DNA from: JBAXAM01 sp964565935
GTDB lineage: Bacteria; Pseudomonadota; Gammaproteobacteria; UBA9339
Direction of reading: 5' to 3'
Length of the DNA stretch: 44,588 bases
Assembly (NCBI GenBank): GCA_964565935.1
Contig: CAZMGW010000008.1
Coordinates: forward strand, 1-44,588
Numbering within the stretch: position 1 is the first letter of the stretch; every line of letters begins with the position of its first letter. The notes beneath the pieces were generated by a model. It was not told where the DNA came from. It did not search any database and saw only the letters and a list, made by a program, of their open reading frames with translations. This document shows positions 16,671-25,324 of this stretch, one piece after another. The translations under genes and the position numbers were made by a program.

Positions 16671-19577
16671 CTATAATACGCCAGCATTTTTCTTTAGTAA
16701 TGCCAGCATGTCAGCTGATTCCAATGGATAACTAAAATAATAGCCTTGGAACTGTTTACACCCGTGTTTCTTAAGAAACTCAAATTGCGCCTCAGTTTCC
16801 ACGCCTTCTGCGATTATGGCGAAACCTAACTTTCTCGCCAAAATCATAGAAGTCTCAATAATAATCTCATCCTCTGTTTTGGTGCCAATACCTGCTATAA
16901 AAGACTGATCAATCTTGATACGCTGCACCGGCAAATACTTAAGATATTGCAAAGAAGAATAGCCCGTTCCAAAATCATCAATAGCTATACCAAATCCTCC
17001 ATTATGCAAACTGTTCAATATTTCTCTAGACACCTCAGGATGCCTCATCAATGCGGTTTCTGTTAACTCTAACTCAAAATTATTGCTTTCGCCCTTGCCG
17101 TTTTTAATTAACTCAAAAAACTCTTTGCTCGTTGCTATCGATTGCTCCTCAATCTGCCGAAAAGACAAATTAATAGACATGCGGATTTTTTCAACAACCC
17201 CTAATTCCTTCCACTCATTATACTGCTTTGATGCTTCTTCAAGAACCCACTTACCTAATGGCACTATTAAGCCGCTATTCTCAGCAATAACAATATAACT
17301 ACCCGGCAACAACAAACCTTTTACTGGGTGATGCCATCGCAATAACGCCTCCATTCCTATAACTTTTTTATTTTCATCAAATTGCGGCTGATAAACCAAG
17401 AAAAATTCTTTTTTACTCAAAGCAACTTGCATCTCGCTCTCTAAATCTAACTGCCCCTGACGCTTCATTTGCAATTCTTTGGTAAAAAACTGGTGTTTAT
17501 TTCTACCAGATGCTTTAGCGTTATACATTGCAATATCGGCATTCTTAAGCAGAGTCTGTTGATCTTTCCCATCCATAGGATAACAAGCTATACCGATACT
17601 TGCTGTTGTGTTTATTGAGAATCCATCTATTTTATATTCTTGCTGCACAACTTCTATTATTTTTTTTGCAATAACATCGGCCTCTAGCGCCTCTTTTAAT
17701 CCAAAAGCCACAATAACAAATTCATCTCCTCCCATACGCGCTATAAAATCTTCGGCGCGGATATTTGCTTTACAACGCGCACCGACCTCTTTAAGCAGCA
17801 TATCGCCAACCGCATGACCATAGGTATCATTAACATTTTTGAAGTTATCAAGATCCATTGATAAAACAGCCAAAACCAAACCATGACGAATGGAATAAGC
17901 AAGCATTTGGTTGGTAATAACACCAAACTGATAACGATTAGGCAAGGTTGTTAACGTATCAAACTTTGCAAGCATTTCGAGCTCTTCTTCAATTCTTTTT
18001 CTTTCTAAAGCAACCGCAATAATCTCACCTATGGTTTTAAACAAGTTAACATCCGACTCATGGTAGTGCTTATTAGGAGCCATGCATTCAAAACAAATAT
18101 ATCCTAGATACTTACCTTTAACATTTAACGCAATGCACATGCTCGACCTAATGTTACCCTTTGCCCACTGCTCTTTTTCTTTCGTCCAGTCATCATTTAA
18201 TTCATTCACATCTTTAACATACAACACCTGGGCGTGTTTAAAGGCTTTATCAACTTCTTGAAAAAAATCTAATGAAGCCTTTTGTGGCCATTGAAAAACC
18301 GACCCCACACCTTCTTTTTTCCACTCAAGAATACATTTTTTTATTTTTTCACCCGGATTAATTAAAATAACATATGAACGATCAAATCCAACAAATTCCC
18401 CAAGCTTGCTGATCGCATCTTGAATTTTATTATGAATATCTGAAACCTCAGTTTCGGCAAAATCTATAGCAATTTTCCCAACCAATTGCTCAAACCCTAT
18501 CCTATACTTTGCCTCTGCTTCTCCCTCTTTTTTCTCGGTAATATCTCGGAAAAACCACACCCTACCTCGATATTTTCCATTAGCATCAAGCAGCGGGGAA
18601 GAATAACGATCAAGTACTTTACCATCTTTAAACTCAATCTCATCCCGGCTCTTTTTGTTTGGGTTAATATAAAGATCTTGTACTTCTTGCAAAAACTTGC
18701 GGGGATTTTTCAAATTTTTTACAGAATGCTTCGCGTACTTACTAGCATCGTTCGAATCCAATACTGCTTGTGGAATCTTCCATATCTCGACAAATCTCTT
18801 ATTAAATAAAATTACTTTGCCTTTAGAATCAACCACTAGAATTCCAGCAACTGCCGTGTTTACAATACTTTCACTTAGTATTTTCCCACTAAGCACCTCG
18901 TTAAAAAGTTCTTTTTGCTTAGTAATATCTCGGAAAAACCACACTCGACCGCGATATTTTCTATCTTCACCAAGCAATGGGGAAGAATAACGCTCAAACA
19001 CCCGCCCATCTTTAAAGTGAATTTCATCACTGCTCTTTTGCTCTTGATTTGCATAAATACTTCCTACCCGTTTTAGAAACGCCGCAGAATCCTCTAAGTT
19101 CCTCAAAGCATATTCTTTGTATTTATTGTCATCTTTGGAAACCAACACATCAGATGGAATATTCCACATCTCGGAAAATCTCTTATTAGATAAAAGCACC
19201 CTGGCCTCAGAATCAACCACCAACACCCCATCGATGGTAGTCTCCAAAACACTCTCATTTAATGTTTTCCCATCTAGCAAATCCTTATAAAGCCGTTTTC
19301 GTGAAGAAATAACGGGTACTATTCCTAATATCCCAACCAATAAAATTATAGGTGGCAAAAAACCCAAGACTTCATTGAACCCAACAAAACCCCAAAATTC
19401 TTTTCCAGTATAAATAGCAGAAAAAAGAGCAGCATGCCTTATAGCCATAAGAATGATTGACATAAAAATCATGACCCACGCCCAACGCTTGCCAGTAGTA
19501 CGAACGAGCGTGACGATAACGATTGCCACTATAAGTTCGGCAATTATAGAAGAAGCCAAAATTATCATATCCAACAT
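16671..19577 (-). CDS. Membrane GGDEF-EAL c-di-GMP enzyme, PAS-PAS-GAF type
   Basis: A 968-residue bifunctional-looking cyclic-di-GMP protein. Order: three membrane helices (about 4-26, 33-55, 72-92), PAS1 (108-220), PAS2 (236-350), GAF (365-530), GGDEF (616-620) and EAL (743-745). The I-site RAED (607-610) lies exactly five residues before GGDEF, so product inhibition is expected. EAL-domain residues are in place: EALLRW, SINLSF, ELTET, IDDFGTG, KIDQSFI, AEGVETE and QGYYFS. Both activities look possible. AAAGGGG lies five bases from the ATG. It is 30 bases downstream of its paralog at 19608, so probably in one transcript. Confidence 0.93.
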   Translation of the reverse strand: MLDMIILASSIIAELIVAIVIVTLVRTTGKRWAWVMIFMSIILMAIRHAALFSAIYTGKEFWGFVGFNEVLGFLPPIILLVGILGIVPVISSRKRLYKDLLDGKTLNESVLETTIDGVLVVDSEARVLLSNKRFSEMWNIPSDVLVSKDDNKYKEYALRNLEDSAAFLKRVGSIYANQEQKSSDEIHFKDGRVFERYSSPLLGEDRKYRGRVWFFRDITKQKELFNEVLSGKILSESIVNTAVAGILVVDSKGKVILFNKRFVEIWKIPQAVLDSNDASKYAKHSVKNLKNPRKFLQEVQDLYINPNKKSRDEIEFKDGKVLDRYSSPLLDANGKYRGRVWFFRDITEKKEGEAEAKYRIGFEQLVGKIAIDFAETEVSDIHNKIQDAISKLGEFVGFDRSYVILINPGEKIKKCILEWKKEGVGSVFQWPQKASLDFFQEVDKAFKHAQVLYVKDVNELNDDWTKEKEQWAKGNIRSSMCIALNVKGKYLGYICFECMAPNKHYHESDVNLFKTIGEIIAVALERKRIEEELEMLAKFDTLTTLPNRYQFGVITNQMLAYSIRHGLVLAVLSMDLDNFKNVNDTYGHAVGDMLLKEVGARCKANIRAEDFIARMGGDEFVIVAFGLKEALEADVIAKKIIEVVQQEYKIDGFSINTTASIGIACYPMDGKDQQTLLKNADIAMYNAKASGRNKHQFFTKELQMKRQGQLDLESEMQVALSKKEFFLVYQPQFDENKKVIGMEALLRWHHPVKGLLLPGSYIVIAENSGLIVPLGKWVLEEASKQYNEWKELGVVEKIRMSINLSFRQIEEQSIATSKEFFELIKNGKGESNNFELELTETALMRHPEVSREILNSLHNGGFGIAIDDFGTGYSSLQYLKYLPVQRIKIDQSFIAGIGTKTEDEIIIETSMILARKLGFAIIAEGVETEAQFEFLKKHGCKQFQGYYFSYPLESADMLALLKKNAGVL

Positions 19578-19607
19578 AAAGACCCCTTTATCCTTCCTAA
19601 AGTATTT

Positions 19608-22520
19608 TTACTCTTTTACTGACCCTGCCAGATACTTCTCGGCATTTTTCTTCAGCAACTCCAGCATCGCTGCTGCTTCCAATGGATAACTAAAATAATA
19701 ACCCTGAAATTGTTTACATTCATGTTTCTTAAGAAAATCAAATTGTTCCTCAGTTTCAACACCCTCTGCTAATACTTTAAAATCCAATTTACCAGCCAAT
19801 GCTATTGCCGCATCAACAATGATTTCATCTTCTTTTCTAACACCAATACCAGCTATAAAAGACTGATCGATCTTAACGCGCTGTATGGGCAAATATTTGA
19901 GATACTGCAAAGAGGAATAACCTGTTCCAAAATCGTCAATAGCCAAATCAAACCCTTTGTCATGTAGCCCTTGCAACACTTCTCTAGATTTTTCGGGACG
20001 TTTCATCAACGCTGTCTCTGTCAACTCCAATTCAAAATCACCATTAGAACCGTTATATTCTTTAACTATCTCGACGAAATTATCACATATTTCTAGCGCT
20101 GCTTTTTCTATCTGCCTAAAAGACAGATTAACAGACATTCGCATTTGCCCTACAATCCCCATGTGCTGCCACTCATTAAACTGCTTTGCTGCCATCTCTA
20201 AAACCCACTTACCTAGCGGCACTATGAAACCACTATCTTCAGCGATCGTTATATAACCACCTGGAAGCAATAAACCTTTGGTGGGATGTTGCCAACGTAA
20301 TAAGGCCTCCATTCCTATAACTCTTTTATTTTCGTCGAACTGAGGCTGATAAACCAAGAAGAATTCTTTTTTACTTAAAGCAACTTGCATTTCATTTTCT
20401 AATTCTAATTGTCCTTGGCGTTTCATTTGCAACTCTTTGGTAAAAAACTGATAATTATTTCTACCTGCTTCCTTGGCCTGGTACATCGCAATATCAGCAT
20501 TTTTAAGCAATGTCTCTTTATCCAGCCCATCCGTCGGATAACAAGCTATGCCAATACTTGTTGTTACAATCATTGTGTGACCATCTAATTTATACTCACG
20601 CTGCACCACCTCTATTAGTTTTTTGGCTATATTTTCAGCCTCTAATACATCTTTTAACCCAAAAGCCACAACAATAAATTCATCCCCCCCCATACGTGCT
20701 ACAAAATCTTCTGCGCGAATATTTGCTCGACAACGCTCGCCCACTGCTTTCAACAACATATCACCAACCATATGCCCATAAGTGTCATTAATGTTTTTGA
20801 AATTATCAATATCCATTGATAAAACGGCCAAAACCAAACCATGACGAACGGAATAAGCAATCATTTGGTCTGTAATCACACCAAACTGATAACGATTGGG
20901 GAGGGAGGTTAACGTATCAAATTTTGCAATTCTCTCAAGATTTTCTTCAATTCTTTTTCTTTCTAATGTAACCGCAATAATCTCACCAAAGGTTTTCAAT
21001 AGATTACCATCAGATTCTTTATATGACTTATTGCTGGCAACAACATATTCAAAACAAACATGTCCTGAATATTGATTTTGCGAACCCAGCGAAACACATA
21101 CGTTCGACTTAACATTCCCCTCAACCCACAGTTCTTTTTCTTTCGCCCAATCATCATTTAACTTATTCACGTCTTCAATATACACGAATCTATCGCGCCT
21201 AAGAGTTTTCTCAAGCGCTTGAAAAAAATCTCTTGGGTATTCCCGAGGGCACTGGAAAAATTGTTCCACCCCATCTCCTTGCCAATCGTAGATACATTTC
21301 TTTGTTTTCCCATCTTCGGAAATCATGAAAACATTAGCACGATCAAACCCAATAAAATCTCCAACCTTGCTTAAAGCCTCTTTAATCCCATCATCAATAT
21401 TTGCAATACTGGCCTCTGCAAGGTTTCTGGCGACCTGTCCAACCAATTTCTCAAACTCTACTTCACGCTCCAACGCCCTCTCTTCGCTCTTTTTCTCGGT
21501 AATATCTCTGAAAAACCACACTCTGCCTCGATATTTTCCACTCGCATCAAACAACGGGGAAGAATAACGATCAAGCACTCTACCATCTTTAAACTCAACC
21601 TCATCTTGACTCTTTTTGTTTCGGTTAATATAAAGATCTTGTACTTCTTGCAAAAACTTGCGGGGATTTTTCAAATTTCTTGTAGAATACTTTGCGTACT
21701 CACTGCCGTCGTTTGAATCCAATACTTCCTGTGGAATCTTCCATATCTCGATAAATCTCTTATTAGAAACAATCACTTTACCATTAGAATCAACCACCAA
21801 AACCCCATCAATGGTCGTATCCACAATACTTTCATTTAGCATTTTTCCATCAAGCAGATCATTATAAAGCCTTTTTTGCATGGTGGTGTCTCTATTGGAG
21901 GCACTGCGCCCCAACCACTTTCCGCTATCGTCGTAAATTGACCAACACGAATGCCCTATCCAACGCACCTCACCCGACTTAGTGACAATGCGAAAATCCA
22001 TACCCGAACATTCTTCTGTATCTAAATTACTAAAGTGTCTTTCAACAATAGGTTTATCTTCAGGATAGACAATATCTTGAATCAGCTTGGGATTGGCAAC
22101 AAACTCATCATTACTATAACCCGTAATCTCTTTGCACGAAGGCGATACATACAAAAGCTCACCATTAGGTCTTATCCAATATCTCCAATCAATGGCAGTA
22201 TTAACAATGGTGCTAAACTTGGTTTCAGATTCTTTAATAGAATCAAAGATTGATGCAATTCCGACAATGCCAAATAACATAATTATAGATAATAAAAGAC
22301 CTATAAGCTCATTAACATGAAAAACAAAATGACTTCCGCTAATAACAAAATAAAAAGCAATCACACGCCTAACTGCCATAAAAATCAGAGACACAGAAAT
22401 AGCAATCCATGCCCAATGTTTACCTGTGATACGAATAAGCTTAATAGCAAAAAATGCCGCAGCAAGTTGTGAAATTACGGAAACTGCTATATAAATCATA
22501 TCCACCATCATATGCGTCAT
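19608..22520 (-). CDS. Membrane GGDEF-EAL c-di-GMP enzyme, PAS3-PAS-GAF type
   Basis: A 970-residue paralog of its neighbours. Three N-terminal membrane helices lead to a PAS_3-like domain (about 100-215: DWRYWIRPNGELLYVSPSC, EITGYSNDEF). A second PAS (230-343), nearly the same as PAS2 of the gene at 16671, then GAF (355-520), GGDEF (611-615, with I-site RAED) and EAL (about 738-740) follow. All metal and catalytic residues of the EAL domain (EAL, NLS, ELTE, DDFGTG, KID, EGVE) are visible. It combines the first PAS of the gene at 22662 with a PAS of the gene at 16671, a mosaic. AAAGGAGGG precedes the ATG closely. Confidence 0.93.
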   Translation of the reverse strand: MTHMMVDMIYIAVSVISQLAAAFFAIKLIRITGKHWAWIAISVSLIFMAVRRVIAFYFVISGSHFVFHVNELIGLLLSIIMLFGIVGIASIFDSIKESETKFSTIVNTAIDWRYWIRPNGELLYVSPSCKEITGYSNDEFVANPKLIQDIVYPEDKPIVERHFSNLDTEECSGMDFRIVTKSGEVRWIGHSCWSIYDDSGKWLGRSASNRDTTMQKRLYNDLLDGKMLNESIVDTTIDGVLVVDSNGKVIVSNKRFIEIWKIPQEVLDSNDGSEYAKYSTRNLKNPRKFLQEVQDLYINRNKKSQDEVEFKDGRVLDRYSSPLFDASGKYRGRVWFFRDITEKKSEERALEREVEFEKLVGQVARNLAEASIANIDDGIKEALSKVGDFIGFDRANVFMISEDGKTKKCIYDWQGDGVEQFFQCPREYPRDFFQALEKTLRRDRFVYIEDVNKLNDDWAKEKELWVEGNVKSNVCVSLGSQNQYSGHVCFEYVVASNKSYKESDGNLLKTFGEIIAVTLERKRIEENLERIAKFDTLTSLPNRYQFGVITDQMIAYSVRHGLVLAVLSMDIDNFKNINDTYGHMVGDMLLKAVGERCRANIRAEDFVARMGGDEFIVVAFGLKDVLEAENIAKKLIEVVQREYKLDGHTMIVTTSIGIACYPTDGLDKETLLKNADIAMYQAKEAGRNNYQFFTKELQMKRQGQLELENEMQVALSKKEFFLVYQPQFDENKRVIGMEALLRWQHPTKGLLLPGGYITIAEDSGFIVPLGKWVLEMAAKQFNEWQHMGIVGQMRMSVNLSFRQIEKAALEICDNFVEIVKEYNGSNGDFELELTETALMKRPEKSREVLQGLHDKGFDLAIDDFGTGYSSLQYLKYLPIQRVKIDQSFIAGIGVRKEDEIIVDAAIALAGKLDFKVLAEGVETEEQFDFLKKHECKQFQGYYFSYPLEAAAMLELLKKNAEKYLAGSVKE

Positions 22521-22661
22521 AAACCCTCCTTTGCATCCACCTTTTCTTCAAAACACTCGCCTCATTTATTTCTTTATCTTTAGTCATTGGACATAAAAAT
22601 CAAAAAGACAAACGCATATCCTCTTCCATAAGCACCCGACAATAAATCACTTTAAAAATAC

Positions 22662-25178
22662 TTAAATCTTCTTGGCCTGCTTTTTCAATAACGCCAACAT
22701 ATCATCAGCTTCTAACGGCCAGCTAAAATAGTACCCCTGAAACTGCTTACAACCACATTTCTTCAGAAACTCAAATTGAGCTTCGGTTTCAACCCCCTCG
22801 GCTATTACCGCAAAACCTAACTTCTTAGACAAAAGTATAGTAGTCTCCACAATAACCTCATCATCCGCTTTCGTACCAATACCAGCGACAAACGACCTAT
22901 CTATTTTTATACGCTGTACAGGCAAATATTTAAGATATTGCAAAGAAGAGTATCCGGTCCCAAAATCATCGATAGCTATACCAAATCCACCATCATGCAA
23001 GCTATTTAACACCTTTTTTGTCAATTCTGGATTTTTCATTAATGAAGTCTCTGTTAATTCCAACTCAAAATGGCCATTTTTTTCATGACTATCTTTAACT
23101 ACATCAAAAAAATCCCTATCAACTTCCAACTTATTCTCTTCTATCTGACGAAAAGATAAGTTAATCGACATATTAATTTTTTCAACACATCCTAATGCTC
23201 GCCACTCATTAAATTGCCTCGACGCGGTCTCCAATATCCATTTACCCAGTGGCACTATTAAACCACTGCTCTCAGCAATCACAATATAGCTTCCTGGCAA
23301 CAATAGCCCCCTAACTGGATGGTGCCACCGCAACAAAGCCTCCATCCCTATAATTTCTTTATTTTCATTAAACTGCGGTTGATAAACCAAGAAAAACTCT
23401 TTTTTGTCTAAGGCAACCTGCATCTCTCTTTCCAAATTCAACTGCTCTTGACGCTTATCCCGCAGCTCTTTAGTAAAAAATTGATAATTATTTTTACCCA
23501 ACTCTTTTGCTTTATACATTGCAATATCAGCATTTTTCAACAATGTTTGCTGGTCTTGACCATCTATGGGATAACAGGCTATACCCATACTTATAGATAT
23601 ATTTATCGTACGCCCATCCAAACCATACTCCTTTTGCACCACCTCCACTAATTTTCTCGCAACAACCTCAACTTCCATTGCTTCTTTTAAGCCAAATACC
23701 ACCACAATAAATTCATCCCCTCCCATACGAGCTATAAAATCTTCAGCGCGAATATTTGCTTTACTACGTCGTCCAAATTCTTTAAGCAGCATATCTCCAA
23801 CTGCATGCCCATAAGCATCGTTAACATCCTTAAAGTTATCAATATCTATTGATAACACTGCCAGCACTAATTTGTGACGAATTGAATATGCCAACATTTG
23901 ATTAATAATCACACCAAATTGGTAGCGATTAGGTAGCTCAGTTAGCGCGTCAATTTTGGCAGCTCTCTCAAGCCCCTCTTCAATAGCTTTTCTTTCTAAA
24001 GAAACCGCAATAATCTCCCCTATAGTTTTGAATAGGCTAATATCAGAGCTGCAGCAACTTTTGGGAGAACACCACTCGAAACAAATATAACCCATATATT
24101 TACTCCTAACTTTTAACGGAATACATACATTTGCCCTAATATTACCTTGCGCCCACACTTTTTTTTCTTCTATCCACTCATCATTCAAGCCATTAACGTC
24201 TTGAATATACAATACTTGTTCATACTCAAACACCCTATCAATCGCTTGAAAAAAGTCTAAAGATACTTTTTGCGGCCATTTAAAAGAAGATTGCACCCCA
24301 GATTTTTTCCACTCCGAAATACATTCTTTAATCTTAGCCTCAGGATCAATTAAAATTACATGCGAACTATCAAACCCAACTAATTTGCCCAACTCCATCA
24401 TAGCATCCCGTATTCCTTCATTAATATCCAAAGACTTAAGTTCGGCAAAATTACGTGAAATCCGCGCAACCAAATGCTCAAACTCCATTTGTCGCTTCGC
24501 CGCAGCCTCTTCCTTTTTTTCCTCGGTAATATCGCGGTTATTAGCACTACGCCCTAACCAAACACCATAATCATCAAAAAGAGATTTACATGAATGGGCA
24601 ACCCAACGGACATCACCAAACTTGGTTATAATGCGAAAATCAATATCAGGACATTCTTCTGCATCCAAATGACGCACATGTTCATTAACACGAGATAAGT
24701 CATCAGGATGCACGATTTCCAGAAGCAGTTTAGGATTGGCCATAAACTCATCCGCACTATATCCGGTGATTCTCTCTGCTGCTGGTGACACATACAAAAA
24801 ACTACCATCCGGCTTCATCCAATATTTCCAATCAACATCCACATCAATCATAGAAGTTAATTTGGATTCGGTCTCGTGCAATTTCTTTTCAGACAATTTA
24901 ATGGAAGAAAAAATTGGTACTATTCCAATCACCCCAATCAACAACAACACTGCCAATATCAACGAAGCACTTTCATTAAACTGTGCCAAACCGGGAGCCT
25001 GGATCCCAGTAAAAACAAAATAGAAAGCAACAAGGCGCCTTATAACCATGAGAGATGTAGAAATCGCAATCACAAACAACGACCAATGCCGCTCCGCATA
25101 ACGCAGTAGAAAAATAGCAATAATGGCCATCACAAATTGGACAAATATTGAAATAACCATGATAACTGTAGTTAACAT
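22662..25178 (-). CDS. Membrane GGDEF-EAL c-di-GMP enzyme, PAS3-GAF type
   Basis: An 838-residue paralog and the first of the three in transcription order. Three membrane helices (about 4-26, 33-56, 70-90), one PAS_3-like domain (105-220: DWKYWMKPDGSFLYVSP, ERITGYSADEF), GAF (235-400), GGDEF (486-490, I-site RAED at 477-480) and EAL (about 613-615). GGDEF and EAL motifs are intact. It has a single PAS where its paralogs have two, which accounts for its shorter length. GGGAG precedes the ATG. A 141-base gap separates it from the next paralog, so that gene may have its own promoter. Confidence 0.93.
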   Translation of the reverse strand: MLTTVIMVISIFVQFVMAIIAIFLLRYAERHWSLFVIAISTSLMVIRRLVAFYFVFTGIQAPGLAQFNESASLILAVLLLIGVIGIVPIFSSIKLSEKKLHETESKLTSMIDVDVDWKYWMKPDGSFLYVSPAAERITGYSADEFMANPKLLLEIVHPDDLSRVNEHVRHLDAEECPDIDFRIITKFGDVRWVAHSCKSLFDDYGVWLGRSANNRDITEEKKEEAAAKRQMEFEHLVARISRNFAELKSLDINEGIRDAMMELGKLVGFDSSHVILIDPEAKIKECISEWKKSGVQSSFKWPQKVSLDFFQAIDRVFEYEQVLYIQDVNGLNDEWIEEKKVWAQGNIRANVCIPLKVRSKYMGYICFEWCSPKSCCSSDISLFKTIGEIIAVSLERKAIEEGLERAAKIDALTELPNRYQFGVIINQMLAYSIRHKLVLAVLSIDIDNFKDVNDAYGHAVGDMLLKEFGRRSKANIRAEDFIARMGGDEFIVVVFGLKEAMEVEVVARKLVEVVQKEYGLDGRTINISISMGIACYPIDGQDQQTLLKNADIAMYKAKELGKNNYQFFTKELRDKRQEQLNLEREMQVALDKKEFFLVYQPQFNENKEIIGMEALLRWHHPVRGLLLPGSYIVIAESSGLIVPLGKWILETASRQFNEWRALGCVEKINMSINLSFRQIEENKLEVDRDFFDVVKDSHEKNGHFELELTETSLMKNPELTKKVLNSLHDGGFGIAIDDFGTGYSSLQYLKYLPVQRIKIDRSFVAGIGTKADDEVIVETTILLSKKLGFAVIAEGVETEAQFEFLKKCGCKQFQGYYFSWPLEADDMLALLKKQAKKI

Positions 25179-25245
25179 AAATACTCCCTCATAAGATCCA
25201 TAATTAAACCGTTACAGTCTAGTTGATAAATTATCCTCTAAAATC

Positions 25246-25266
25246 ACTGAGAACGCCATTCTCAGT
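25246..25266 (-). terminator. Hairpin after the P-type ATPase gene, possible terminator
   Basis: A perfect 8-base stem ACTGAGAA/TTCTCAGT with a 5-base loop lies between the P-type ATPase stop (25325) and the next minus-strand start (25178). On the minus strand it is followed by GATTTTAG, a poor U-tract, so it may be a weak terminator or another mRNA structure. Confidence 0.4.
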
Positions 25267-25324
25267 AAAAACCCTATCCATACTGAGCTTTTGTTAACCC
25301 CTAAATAATAACTTAAATCACCAG

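Noticed and set aside
12157..25178. A direct NspS-MbaA-type pair between the binding protein and the GGDEF-EAL proteins
   Set aside because: The GGDEF-EAL proteins have only short loops between three membrane helices and no periplasmic domain to contact a binding protein; the adjacent kinase is the better partner.
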